A DNA stretch of 41,499 bases from Rhizosphaericola sp047606825 (GCA_047606825.1 JASGDY010000025.1:1-41499), one strand, 5' to 3'; shown: positions 16,336 through 25,305, counted from the first letter of the stretch. Notes: a model not told the origin generated them from the sequence alone. Numbers and translations: made by a program.

Positions 16336-18840
16336 TTAAATCAGTTCGTTAATCTTGTTTTGCCATTCGTCCTCAAACACTACCTGAAATTCAAAGTTGT
16401 GGTCGGGAAATTCGTCAAACAGTTCTTTCCAAGCCTTTTTTGCTCCCAATTCGTTACACAATGCAAATACGTCCTCTTTATATTTGGTGTCCTCGTTTCT
16501 TAGATGAATACCTTTTGTTTCCAATACATATACCGTCCTGTAATCGTCGTTATACTTATTGGCAGCAATATAGTCTGGATAAATCTTATTGCGTTTCCAA
16601 CCTTGTATATGGTAATCCTGTCGGCTCATATTGCGATACCACCACAATAGTTTTTCCTGTTCGTCAAGATAAATGGCAACCGACTTTTCAAGGTCGTTGA
16701 TGTTTTCTTCGGGAACGTAGTCAAACAATGATTTTTGAATTGGCGTGTTGTCATTGCGCACCAACTGTTTGTTGCTTTTTACTTTTATTCTTGACGGCAA
16801 TACAAAACCGCCTTTGTTTTCAATTAGGAAAAAACAAAGTTTTTTATCTGAAACCATTTTTCTAAAAACCTGTTCCGATAAGCGATTACGTTCTTTATCC
16901 AAAATCTTTTTCAGTTCTTCAATGATGAAAACAAAATTAGCGGCAACGGTTTCACGGTCGTATTTTGTTTGTAGTAAATCAATCGCTTTTTTGCCAATTT
17001 CATAACCATACCACGGGTTTGGAATAAGTTCGGTAATTTGTCTTGACAAAAACACAAGGTCAATTTCCAATGTTCCTGTTTTTTCGGCTCTGCCTGTTTC
17101 TCTTAGCAATTCTTGTTCTTCGCTGCTTAACCCCAAAACAATTTCCTGTTCTTTGCTTAATTTGTTTTGCAAGGAAAGATTTTTAATTTCATCAATGTTA
17201 ATATCGTTCCAATCAATCCAACGCAAAATGTCGGCTTCAAACATTATATCACGCCAACTTTTTTCTTCCTGAACAACGAATTTGGGCAAATAAATTTTTC
17301 CTTCAAATTTTTTGAAGCCGGGACGGTACTGCATTTCACGCTCTCTCAAACCGCCTGTATATGTTCCTGCCTCATCGCTTACAATTCTGCCTGCAATGTC
17401 GCCCAATCCTTCATCTTCCAATCCTTTTTTGATGTCGCTAACCAACGATTTTGCATTTTGTCGGAACGTAAAAACATAACATTCGTCCAAATCCTGCACT
17501 TTGGTTTTTCGTGCAAATGGCTGCCTTAGAATACGACCAACCAACTGCGTTATTCCTGTTGCCGAACTTGGATTTGTTAGGACGGTAAGCACATAAGCAA
17601 ACGAACAATCCCAACCCTCTTGCAAGGCTTGTTTGGTGATGATATAGCGAATTTCGCAATCATTGGCAAACAAATCAATTCCCTCAATATCGTCTTTTTC
17701 GCTTGATTTGATAGCGATATGACTTTCGGGAACATTGCATTTTTTGATTAAATATTCTTTCGCATCTTCTGCGTGAATGTATTTTTTATCTCGTTGGTCT
17801 TTTCCTGTTCGTTCAACCTGTATCAAACAAATCGGACGAATATATTCGCCTGTATTGGCTTCATATTCTTTGGCTTTTTTCTCTAAATCGTTTCGCTTTT
17901 CAAAACTTGCCAATAGTGTATCTTGCCAATCTAAACTTGTTTTGTTGGTTAAGTGAATATCCAACTTTATCATTTCTTCTTCGTGCAGTTCACGACCTGT
18001 AATTTTTACCAACTCATTGCTGTTGGGTGGCGGTGTTGCCGAAAGTTCAAGTATGAATGACGGATTAAAATTGCATATCGTATTCCTTGCAGTTTCACCA
18101 TAAGCACGATGTCCCTCGTCTATAACAACAAGCGGACGCAAAACTTTCAAAGTATTGCCCAACGAAGTTTTTATTTGTGTTCCAAATACTTCCATTTCGG
18201 TTGTGAAACAATCCAAATTTGGAAGCAATTCTCTTAGTTTTTTATGCCCTTCAAAATCATCTTCTCTTGGGAAAAAATCGGTAAATCCTCCTTGGTCACG
18301 GAATACTTTCAGCGTTTCTTTGTTCTGACGGTTTGCAGACGGCAACATTAAAAGCAATACGACCAAGTGTTCCTCCACGTCAAGACGATTAAACATTTCC
18401 GTTTTCTCTTTTATCAATGTTCTGCCTCCGCTTGAAATGTCTAAAACCTGTCTGTATGGGTGGTTTCGGTCTTTTAATGCTTTGATAGTTTGACGGTAAA
18501 TCTGCGTTGACGGCACCACCCAAAGTACCAAACCCGTTTCCCTTTTGAGATACGTTTTTTGAATACTGTCAAGAGCGTGGCAAGCCAACAAGGTTTTACC
18601 GCCACCTGTCGGCACTTTCAGGTAAATATCGGGCATAGGTTCGTCCAAGCCGTTTATTTTGGAACTGTAAATGCTACGTCCTGTTGATTTTTCCCAAGCA
18701 CGTTTCGGAAAATTGTAATCCTTTGCCATATCGGCATCAAATTCCAAAACCTTTTCGTATTTAGCTTTAAAATCCGAAAGTTCACTCAAATATTCTTTGA
18801 GTTCCTTTAAAACTTTATCTTGATAATTTTTCAGTTTCAT
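16336..18840 (-). CDS. Type III-like restriction endonuclease subunit (Res), helicase-nuclease
   Basis: This 834-residue protein is an SF2 helicase with a C-terminal nuclease. Walker A is VPTGGGKT (76-83), motif II is VVIDEGH (DEGH at 241-244), motif III is SATP (267-270) and motif VI is QLVGRILRQP (432-441). Near the C-terminus YPDY (D756) and VLETKG (E774, K776) form a PD-(D/E)xK nuclease site. Type III Res subunits translocate after Mod recognises unmethylated sites and cut at a distance. The usual length is 850-1000, so this is slightly short but complete. The ATG at 18840 follows the GxxExxY gene by 102 nt. Neighbouring mod supports the assignment. Confidence 0.88.
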   Translation of the reverse strand: MKLKNYQDKVLKELKEYLSELSDFKAKYEKVLEFDADMAKDYNFPKRAWEKSTGRSIYSSKINGLDEPMPDIYLKVPTGGGKTLLACHALDSIQKTYLKRETGLVLWVVPSTQIYRQTIKALKDRNHPYRQVLDISSGGRTLIKEKTEMFNRLDVEEHLVVLLLMLPSANRQNKETLKVFRDQGGFTDFFPREDDFEGHKKLRELLPNLDCFTTEMEVFGTQIKTSLGNTLKVLRPLVVIDEGHRAYGETARNTICNFNPSFILELSATPPPNSNELVKITGRELHEEEMIKLDIHLTNKTSLDWQDTLLASFEKRNDLEKKAKEYEANTGEYIRPICLIQVERTGKDQRDKKYIHAEDAKEYLIKKCNVPESHIAIKSSEKDDIEGIDLFANDCEIRYIITKQALQEGWDCSFAYVLTVLTNPSSATGITQLVGRILRQPFARKTKVQDLDECYVFTFRQNAKSLVSDIKKGLEDEGLGDIAGRIVSDEAGTYTGGLREREMQYRPGFKKFEGKIYLPKFVVQEEKSWRDIMFEADILRWIDWNDINIDEIKNLSLQNKLSKEQEIVLGLSSEEQELLRETGRAEKTGTLEIDLVFLSRQITELIPNPWYGYEIGKKAIDLLQTKYDRETVAANFVFIIEELKKILDKERNRLSEQVFRKMVSDKKLCFFLIENKGGFVLPSRIKVKSNKQLVRNDNTPIQKSLFDYVPEENINDLEKSVAIYLDEQEKLLWWYRNMSRQDYHIQGWKRNKIYPDYIAANKYNDDYRTVYVLETKGIHLRNEDTKYKEDVFALCNELGAKKAWKELFDEFPDHNFEFQVVFEDEWQNKINELI

Positions 18841-18848
18841 ATTCCTTT

Positions 18849-18940
18849 CCTTTGTGTTCTTTGCGAATTACTTGGCGTTCTTGGCGGTTTGATATTTTTT
18901 AACCGCAGAGTTCGCAAATGGTTTACGCAAAGGTTCGCAA
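18849..18940. repeat. Repeat flanking the GxxExxY gene, downstream copy
   Basis: It contains CCTTTGTGTTCTTTGCG (18849-18865) and TTTTTTAACCGCAGAGTTCG (18895-18914). Both words recur in near-identical form on the other side of the gene, the second with 19 of 21 matching positions. ACGCAAAGGTTCGCAA at 18925-18940 is related in reverse orientation. Confidence 0.6.
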
Positions 18941-18942
18941 TG

Positions 18943-19320
18943 TTATAAGCCGTTTACTACTCGTTTAATTCCGTGCTTCAATAATGTTACATTGAAGTTG
19001 ATTAACAGACCTAATTTGTAGTTGCCCAACTTCATGTAAGTAAGCGTTTGAGCCAAATGAACATCATTTAAGGCTTCTACACTTTTTATTTCGATAACCA
19101 ATTTATTTTCCACCAATAAATCTATCCGATAACCGCACTCTAATTTCACTTCTTCAAAAATCAAAGGCATTGGTTTTTCTTTTTCAACCCACAATCCCGA
19201 CTTTCCTATTTTGTAATATAAACATTCTTTGTAAGCACTTTCCAACAATCCTGCGCCCAATGCAGTATGAACTTCCATTGCCAAGCCTATTACCTTATGT
19301 GATATTTCGTTTTCTGTCAT
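18943..19320 (-). CDS. GxxExxY protein (PD-(D/E)xK-like)
   Basis: This 125-residue protein has the naming motif at G24-x2-E27-x2-Y30 in LGAGLLESAY. It also has a nuclease-like site, D67 in GYRIDLLVENK followed by E77-x-K79 in VIEIKSV. The family is common in Bacteroidota and is annotated as a PD-(D/E)xK-fold protein of unknown role; nuclease activity is not established. It separates mod from res, which are usually adjacent. Both flanks carry related repeat sequences (18849-18918 and 19327-19430), so the gene may be a cassette inserted into the R-M operon. Confidence 0.88.
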   Translation of the reverse strand: MTENEISHKVIGLAMEVHTALGAGLLESAYKECLYYKIGKSGLWVEKEKPMPLIFEEVKLECGYRIDLLVENKLVIEIKSVEALNDVHLAQTLTYMKLGNYKLGLLINFNVTLLKHGIKRVVNGL

Positions 19321-19326
19321 TATTTA

Positions 19327-19430
19327 TTTTTTTAACCGCTAAGTTCGCTAAGTTTTTCCGGAAAGGACACGGTGTAATCGCTCGCCTTTGCGCTCTTTGC
19401 GGATTTTTCTTTGTGTCCTTTGCGGTTAAA
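19327..19430. repeat. Repeat flanking the GxxExxY gene, upstream copy
   Basis: It contains TTTTTTAACCGCTAAGTTCG (19328-19347) and CTTTGTGTCCTTTGCGG (19409-19425). Its ends, TTTAACCGC and GCGGTTAAA, are inverted repeats of each other, so the segment is bounded like a small inverted-repeat element. Confidence 0.6.
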
Positions 19431-19433
19431 CCT

Positions 19434-21131
19434 TTATTTCTGCATTCTATAAATCTCATACGGTAATTGGCAAAAATCAATTCGGCATTCGAGACAAGTG
19501 TAATCGTCCACATATTTGGCAGGTGCAAATACCAAACGTTGTTTGTCTTGGGGTTTTGGCAAACTGCGGCATTGCTCCAATGTTAAGGCATTTTGTTTCA
19601 GCCATTCAATATCCGGTTTGTAAAACAAATAGACTTCGTAATGACTGCTTTCGCCAATGAAGCCTGTTTTCTCTTCGATTGCTTTTTCATCAAACTGTTC
19701 GCCTGTGGCGGTGTAGAACAGATAACGCGCAAATTCGGTATAGCCCGGCAAGGTATCTTTGGTTAAAATTCCTTCCATTTCTACTTCATCCCCTAATTGG
19801 AAATAACTGAAAGTGTCCGAACTATGATTTTTTTGATTTGCCTGATTACTTTGATTTTTGAATGCCGTTTCCCGTTGCTTTTTGTTTTTAATCATACTAA
19901 TCTCTGAATCAGATAAACAATGATTCAGACGTTTGATTACCCTGCGAACTCTTTCGGCTGTAATGGCATTGGCGTAATCTTCCTGCTCTACCAAAATAAA
20001 TTTACGGTTGCCTCCGTCTTCTTTGTTGAGTTCTAAAACTGCGTGTGCTGTTGTTCCCGAACCTGCGAAGCTATCAAGGATAATGTCGTTTTCGTTGGTT
20101 GAAAGTTGGATAACTCTTTTGATTAAAGAAACGGGTTTTGGCGTGTCAAATGGCAAATCAACTTCATCAAATAATTGCTTTAATTCTTGTTTCGCTTGTT
20201 GATTATGTCCAACCTCTGTATGTAGCCAAATAGAAATTGGGACAACCCCGCCCTGAACTTCTGATAAGAATTTTTTTACACGGGGAACATTTGTTCCATT
20301 TTCGCCAAACCAAACTCTATTATCATCAATTAATTTTTGAAAGTTTTCTTTTGAAGTAAACCAACATCTTCCTTTTGTTGGTTTGATTTTCTTTCCGCTT
20401 GGTGTTGTTACTTCGTAATCGTAATCTGCCGAATATGTTTTTACGGTCATATCACTTGAAGTCCACGCACCTCTTAGGTCGTTATCAGGATTTGAATAGC
20501 GGTTGTCTTGTTCTTCACTTCTTGAAATTAAATTTCTTTCCCAACCAAATTTTTGTTCTCCTTCAACTTTGTTTTTTGCGTAGCAAATGAGAAAATCGTG
20601 ATTGTCGGAAAAATACTTTGCATCATTTTGAGGCGAAAACTTTTTCTGCCAAATGATATTCTGAATGAAATTTTGTTGCCCAAAAATCTCATCAAGCAAT
20701 ACTCTCAAATTATGCTGTTCATTATCATCACAAGAAACAAAAATCACTCCGTCCTCACTCAATAATTCACGCAAAAGTTTTAAGCGTGGCATCATCATAC
20801 AAAGCCATTTGTCGTGGCGTGTCAAATCTTCTTTGTCCACTGTGTTACCCAACCATTCTTTAATCATCGGGCTGTTTACGTTGTCGTTGTAAACCCAATT
20901 TTCGTTTCCCGTATTGTAAGGCGGGTCTATGTAAATGCACTTTACTTTTCCCGCGTAAGTGGGCAAAAGAGCTTTTAATGCTTTGAGGTTGTCGCCTTGT
21001 ACAATCAGGTTATCGTGCAAAGAAACCTTGTCCGTAAGGCTAAATTCTGCCTTTGGCACAAGTTGGTGATACTTAACCGCCAAATGGTGGTTTTGCACAA
21101 ATGTTTTTCCTTTGAAATTGAGGGTGGGCAT
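19434..21131 (-). CDS. Type III-like site-specific DNA-methyltransferase (Mod), N6-adenine or N4-cytosine
   Basis: This 565-residue protein has the beta-class order of motifs: catalytic DPPY (69-72, IYIDPPYNTG) comes before the S-adenosylmethionine-binding FAGSGTT (354-360). The region between them (about 100-330) holds target recognition, including a TSSDMTVKTYSADYDYEV segment. NFKGKTFVQNHH at the start and RKFILVEQEDYANAITAERVRRVI are typical of type III Mod. DPPY methyltransferases modify exocyclic amino groups, here probably adenine N6. The start is 6 nt after the stop of the RloC-like ATPase gene, and Res lies downstream past the GxxExxY gene. The recognition sequence cannot be read from the protein. 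Confidence 0.9.
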   Translation of the reverse strand: MPTLNFKGKTFVQNHHLAVKYHQLVPKAEFSLTDKVSLHDNLIVQGDNLKALKALLPTYAGKVKCIYIDPPYNTGNENWVYNDNVNSPMIKEWLGNTVDKEDLTRHDKWLCMMMPRLKLLRELLSEDGVIFVSCDDNEQHNLRVLLDEIFGQQNFIQNIIWQKKFSPQNDAKYFSDNHDFLICYAKNKVEGEQKFGWERNLISRSEEQDNRYSNPDNDLRGAWTSSDMTVKTYSADYDYEVTTPSGKKIKPTKGRCWFTSKENFQKLIDDNRVWFGENGTNVPRVKKFLSEVQGGVVPISIWLHTEVGHNQQAKQELKQLFDEVDLPFDTPKPVSLIKRVIQLSTNENDIILDSFAGSGTTAHAVLELNKEDGGNRKFILVEQEDYANAITAERVRRVIKRLNHCLSDSEISMIKNKKQRETAFKNQSNQANQKNHSSDTFSYFQLGDEVEMEGILTKDTLPGYTEFARYLFYTATGEQFDEKAIEEKTGFIGESSHYEVYLFYKPDIEWLKQNALTLEQCRSLPKPQDKQRLVFAPAKYVDDYTCLECRIDFCQLPYEIYRMQK

Positions 21132-21137
21132 ATCTCG

Positions 21138-23762
21138 TCAATTATTTTTTTTGTTCTTTGTATCTCTTATTTTCTTTCTTATCGCTTCGTAACGCTGAAT
21201 TTCCTCGTTTAAGTTTTTGGGTTCAGGTTTTTGATACGAATATTTATCGCTATGTGAATGTCCTTCCATAAATCGGCAACATTGGGCATAACTGTCTAAA
21301 AGTTCATTTATGAGAGTGTCATCAAACGAAACTTTTACAAGTGCATCAATACTTATTCTTTCGTTGTAGCGTTGCACAACATTGTTAAATAGGTCGTTGA
21401 TTACTAAAACCTCATAACAAGTTCTTAATGATGTAAAACCTTGCTTTGTTACTATTTCACGTTGCATTGGTTCGCAATCGTCTTTACTGCAAATAGCATA
21501 ATGTTTTTTTGCAGGTTCGGCATTTCGATATTCTTTTTCATAAGACGGTGAATTGTTAAGCCAAACTTGTCCAGGCTTATCATCTCTATTTTCAATCCAA
21601 TGACACAAAAAAGCGGTTTTTAAATCTTCACTTTTTGTCAAAAGATTTGAAACAAAGACCAAATCGTGTGTAAAAATGATAACTTGTTTTTGTAATGCTT
21701 CTTGTGCAAGTCGCTCTGCAATTTCACTTTTTCGTCTTTCGTCCAACGAAGTAACAGGGTCGTCAAAAATAATTCCTTTGTTTACTTCCGACAAGTGCAT
21801 TTCTGCAAGAAAATCAGCGATAGCAATTACTTTTTGTTCGCCCTCGCTTAATACATCATTCGGCTTCTTACCTTTTAGTTTGAGTTGTCGGGAAGATTTT
21901 CCTGCTGACCCCGTGGTGCTTATTTCAATTCCAAAACTCCCATTCAGTTTTTGACATTCTTCGTTAAAAGTATCAATGTATTTTTGATTGAAATACTTAT
22001 CCGATAATGATTTTTCTGTGTTTGTCGTGTCTATTTTAGTCTTTCTAAAATTAGCCTTGTTCGCCTTTTTAATCCAAACTTGATTATTGAGAAAGGTTTC
22101 AAACTTTGAAAAATGCATGTTGAATTTTTCTTTGTGTTCTAAAAGTGTTTTGGAGTTCAGTAATTTTTCCAATTCTTTGCTTTGCTCATCTTCTTTTAGC
22201 GATTTAATAGAATTATCGTTGGCTTCTTCAATCGCAGTGTGTTGTTCAAAGCTAATTTGTATTTCTACTCTTTCATTTGCGGTTTTACTTTGAATGTCAG
22301 CAACAACATTTTGAGCAAGAGTTTTCTGTTCAGAAAGTTTTTGCTCTAATGCTTTTAGCTCGTTCGGATATTTTTCAGTAAGCCAAACAGTAAGTGTATT
22401 GTCTTGCGGAAATAAATCAAAGTTTAAATTTTCGTAATTCTCTTTGGCTTTATCCAATTTTTCTTGTGCTTTTTTTGCGTTTTGCTCTGCAACGCTTTTT
22501 ATAAAAGTCCAATAATTTGAAATTAACTTTTGTGCTTCATCTGAAAGTGGCTGTTGGCAAAGCAAACAGTTGTCGCCATTTTCAGGATAAACTACGTTGT
22601 CGTTTTTTTGCGTTTTAGCAAATGTTTCGGCAGAAACGATAAAATTTTTCCATTCCGTTGTTCCAACCTTTTCAATTTTATCGGTTTTAAAGTTTTCAAT
22701 GCCTTCGGCTTTTGCTGTCGCTTCTTTTGTTATGCAGTCGCTAATTGCAGTTTTTACTTTTCCAATTACTTCGGTTGTGAAAAACTGATTAAGTTTTTCT
22801 ATATCCTGTTTGTTTTTACTTAATAAGGCTTTGATATTTTCAAGCTCTTTTATTCTTTTATCTGTTTCTCTTGAAACCAATAAAAGGTCATCATATTGTT
22901 TTTGTATCTCTTCTTTTTGACTTTTATCTTTATCAGAAAAAGGCGTGTATTTTTTTACGTCGTCAATTTTTGTTTCTGCTTTCAGATTTTGAACAAGTGT
23001 TTTTATTTCTGAATTTCCGTCAAACAAAGCAGAAAGGTCATTCGCTGTGTATCCTGTTTGCTTTGTTTGAATTTCAGCATTTAGTTTTTGTTCTACACGA
23101 ATGATTACATTTGTGTAGTCAGCAAAAAAACTTAATCCTGCGGGTCTAAATTCAAATTCGTTTTTTTCTTCAAGCTGTTTAAACAATCCTTTTCCGTCAA
23201 ATACAGCAAATTGCCTAAACTCTACATTGTCTTTGTCTGCAAATTCTAACGAAGTTTCAGCGTTGTTTGATTTGAAAGTAAATTTTGCATTAACAGGTTT
23301 GTGTCCGCTGTCAATATGTACATTTTGCAAAATTTCTTCTGGTGCTTTTGAATAAAAAACATTTTTCAAAAGTCTTACATAACCTGATTTTCCCGAACCG
23401 TTTGCACCATAAATAATAGTCAGGTTCGGACTCAATTCAATGGTTTGATTTTCTGTTAAGGCGTTTACGCCTTCAACATTTTCAAGTTTGTGGAAAAGTA
23501 AATCAGTTTTATAGTTTCCCGAATTTTCAGCATTGTAATCAATAGAAATTTCGGGTTGTTCTGTTTCGTCTTTTAGTTTTAACTGTTCAAGCAAGTAAGA
23601 ATACGAAGTGTCAATGTCCTTATCTGAAATAGCATTGCTCGACAAAATTTTCTCTGCAAGAAATTTTGCCCAATAGGGAAGTCCGTTAGCGAATTTCTTC
23701 ACTTCCGTTTCAAGCGTTTCCACTTGTTGTTCTACTTCTACTATTTCAATTACTTCATTCAC
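21138..23762 (-). CDS. Zinc-hook ABC ATPase resembling the anticodon nuclease RloC
   Basis: This 874-residue protein has a split ABC/SMC-type ATPase. Walker A is GANGSGKS (119-126). A long coiled coil carries a CLLC hook at C399-C402, followed by QQPL as in Rad50 hooks. The signature is LSEGEQ (638-643), Walker B and D-loop are GIIFDDPVTSLD (663-674), and the H-loop histidine is H699. Behind the ATPase, R780-x3-E784 in SLRTCYEVLV and histidines H835/H837 in MEGHSHSD recall the R-x3-E...H triad of PrrC/RloC anticodon nucleases. RloC is known to combine a zinc hook with such a nuclease; the assignment here is from layout, and the E-to-H spacing is longer than in PrrC. It starts with GTG, overlapping the regulator stop (TAGTG). 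Other AAA_13-like ATPases are the alternative. Confidence 0.72.
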   Translation of the reverse strand: MNEVIEIVEVEQQVETLETEVKKFANGLPYWAKFLAEKILSSNAISDKDIDTSYSYLLEQLKLKDETEQPEISIDYNAENSGNYKTDLLFHKLENVEGVNALTENQTIELSPNLTIIYGANGSGKSGYVRLLKNVFYSKAPEEILQNVHIDSGHKPVNAKFTFKSNNAETSLEFADKDNVEFRQFAVFDGKGLFKQLEEKNEFEFRPAGLSFFADYTNVIIRVEQKLNAEIQTKQTGYTANDLSALFDGNSEIKTLVQNLKAETKIDDVKKYTPFSDKDKSQKEEIQKQYDDLLLVSRETDKRIKELENIKALLSKNKQDIEKLNQFFTTEVIGKVKTAISDCITKEATAKAEGIENFKTDKIEKVGTTEWKNFIVSAETFAKTQKNDNVVYPENGDNCLLCQQPLSDEAQKLISNYWTFIKSVAEQNAKKAQEKLDKAKENYENLNFDLFPQDNTLTVWLTEKYPNELKALEQKLSEQKTLAQNVVADIQSKTANERVEIQISFEQHTAIEEANDNSIKSLKEDEQSKELEKLLNSKTLLEHKEKFNMHFSKFETFLNNQVWIKKANKANFRKTKIDTTNTEKSLSDKYFNQKYIDTFNEECQKLNGSFGIEISTTGSAGKSSRQLKLKGKKPNDVLSEGEQKVIAIADFLAEMHLSEVNKGIIFDDPVTSLDERRKSEIAERLAQEALQKQVIIFTHDLVFVSNLLTKSEDLKTAFLCHWIENRDDKPGQVWLNNSPSYEKEYRNAEPAKKHYAICSKDDCEPMQREIVTKQGFTSLRTCYEVLVINDLFNNVVQRYNERISIDALVKVSFDDTLINELLDSYAQCCRFMEGHSHSDKYSYQKPEPKNLNEEIQRYEAIRKKIRDTKNKKNN

Positions 23763-24106
23763 TATTTATGTTTTATATTATATTTCACTTTCTCCTCCGC
23801 AACTTTCATTGCTTCCAATGCCAAATCTTCGTCCTGCACTTCATAAACCAATTTATCCGAAAGCCAAGCAATGATTACGTCATTCTTCTGTTCTTTGTAA
23901 AAGTCTGCAAGTGCTTTTACTTGTTCTCTTGTCGGCATACGGTCATCACGTTCAATTTTGCTTAAAATAGTCGGGTCAAGAGAAAGCATTGCCCCGACTT
24001 CTCTAAGCAAAAGCCCTTTGGCCTCTCGCAACTCCCTTAATATCGTTCCTGTTGTTTTCAAACCGCTTGCTTTGTTTTGACTTGACAAATATTGACGAAT
24101 ATACAA
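23762..24106 (-). CDS. XRE-type helix-turn-helix regulator
   Basis: This 114-residue protein contains one HTH_3 domain at about 20-72: LRELREAKGLLLREVGAMLSLDPTILSKIERDDRMPTREQV. A C-terminal tail contains IIAWLSDKLVYEV and DEDLALEAMKVAEEKV. Closely similar regulators accompany DNA methyltransferase genes in Bacteroidota, where they probably control R-M expression like a C protein. It is the first gene of the defence operon and overlaps the ATPase start by 1 nt. The start codon is a TTG; no in-frame ATG exists before the HTH, and an ATG five nucleotides upstream is out of frame. Confidence 0.82.
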   Translation of the reverse strand: MYIRQYLSSQNKASGLKTTGTILRELREAKGLLLREVGAMLSLDPTILSKIERDDRMPTREQVKALADFYKEQKNDVIIAWLSDKLVYEVQDEDLALEAMKVAEEKVKYNIKHK

Positions 24107-24306
24107 AACATTCTCGTTGTTTCTGTCTTTTTGCTAATTTTTTTATCAACAGTCACGGCCTGCGAATGGGGAAATCTTTCAAAACAGGTTCAACTTTCCA
24201 CTAAAAAGTACATTTTACCATTTCCATTCGGACAAACAGAAAAGGAACAACTTTCTTTAGCAGCATATTTGGAAAATGCCGCCACACATCGGATTTTTGT
24301 ACCACG

Positions 24307-25305
24307 ATGCGAAAAAGATACAAAAAACATCAGTTTAAGCTGTTGACGGTTTCCTTTGCGTTCCTGCTGCTGTATATCATTGCGGGATTTACCACCTGGT
24401 TTTTTACCCTGGAATCCCAAAACCGCCAGATGTACCATTTCCGGCTGGTGGAACTCAAACAGGACGACCCCGACTATATCGACAAAATCGAAGCACTCAA
24501 GGATGCCAAGAAACGCAAGACATTCCAATACGTCGGCGAAGGCACGACCTACCTGCTCGTCATCCTCATCGGTGCCGCCTACGTCTATTGGAACACGCGG
24601 CAGCAACTGCTGCTCTCCCGAAAACAACAAAACTTCATGATGGCCGTGACACACGAACTCAAAACGCCCATCGCCGTCACCAAGCTCAACCTCGAGACCG
24701 TACTGAAAAGAAACCTCGAAGAACTCAAACGCAACAAACTCCTCGAACAGTCGCTGGAAGAAACCAAACGGCTCGATGCACTCGTCAACAACATATTGAC
24801 CGCATCCCAACTCGAATCAAACGAATACACGCTCAACATTACCCATCTCAACTGGAGCGAACGGGTGGAACTAGCAGTACAGCATTTTCGGAACCGGTAT
24901 CCCAACCGTCCGGTCGTGGCACGGATAGCTCCTGAACTATACATTGACGGCGAAAATGCCTTGCTCGACCTGGTGCTGAACAATTTTCTGGACAACGCCC
25001 GCAAATATTCTGACAAGAGCACAACGCTATCTGTCCAACTGGAAAAAGCAGCCAACGCCGCACGGCTGTCCATCGCCGACGAGGGCATCGGCATCAATAT
25101 CGACGAGCGAGAACGTATCTTTGAAAAGTTTTACCGCATCGGCAACGAGGAAACGCGCAAGACAAAAGGTACAGGCCTCGGTCTTTTCCTTTGTCATAAA
25201 ATAGTCACAGATCACAAAGGAACGATTACCGTCTCGGATAATCAGCCCAAGGGTACTATTTTTACCATACAATTACCTCTAAGCAAAGAACAGTATGGAA
25301 TATAA
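24307..25305 (+). CDS. Two-component sensor histidine kinase
   Basis: This 332-residue protein has transmembrane helices at about 12-34 and 80-96 enclosing a short extracytoplasmic loop of about 45 residues. The dimerisation domain follows, with the phosphorylated H116 in MAVTHELKTPIA. The HATPase domain has N box NNFLDNARKYSDKS, G1 DEGIGI, F box and G2 GTGLGL. There is no HAMP or PAS domain, so the small loop or the membrane itself would sense the signal. Its 3' end overlaps the response regulator start by 11 nt, marking a partner pair. It is divergent from the defence block, with a 200-nt gap. Confidence 0.94.
   Translation: MRKRYKKHQFKLLTVSFAFLLLYIIAGFTTWFFTLESQNRQMYHFRLVELKQDDPDYIDKIEALKDAKKRKTFQYVGEGTTYLLVILIGAAYVYWNTRQQLLLSRKQQNFMMAVTHELKTPIAVTKLNLETVLKRNLEELKRNKLLEQSLEETKRLDALVNNILTASQLESNEYTLNITHLNWSERVELAVQHFRNRYPNRPVVARIAPELYIDGENALLDLVLNNFLDNARKYSDKSTTLSVQLEKAANAARLSIADEGIGINIDERERIFEKFYRIGNEETRKTKGTGLGLFLCHKIVTDHKGTITVSDNQPKGTIFTIQLPLSKEQYGI

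Larger units (their letters stand above)
16044..24106. mobile_element. Putative acquired defence island beside tRNA-Ser
   Basis: All five genes from 16336 to 24106 are on the minus strand and belong to restriction-modification or related functions. Their codons end mostly in A or T, in clear contrast to the C/G-ending codons of the genes on both sides. The A-rich intergenic repeat seen in at least twelve core intergenic sites is absent. The block starts next to a tRNA gene. No integrase and no clear att repeats are visible, so the boundaries and the mechanism of entry are inferred. Confidence 0.55.

Noticed and set aside
16336..21131. Assignment of the helicase and methyltransferase as a BREX, DISARM or type ISP system.
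   Set aside because: No pglZ, brxC, drmA/B or fused methyltransferase-helicase genes are present. The separate Mod and Res with PD-(D/E)xK fit type III best.
16000..24300. A direct repeat of the tRNA-Ser 3' end as right attachment site of the defence block.
   Set aside because: I looked for TTCGAATCCC and CCTCTCTGCA words near 24.1 kb and found none, so site-specific integration at the tRNA cannot be shown.
24092..24346. An 84-codon plus-strand frame with a hydrophobic start, before the histidine kinase.
   Set aside because: It starts with TTG inside the antisense of the XRE gene, runs into the kinase in another frame and has no recognisable family. The apparent signal peptide is probably chance in a T-rich stretch.
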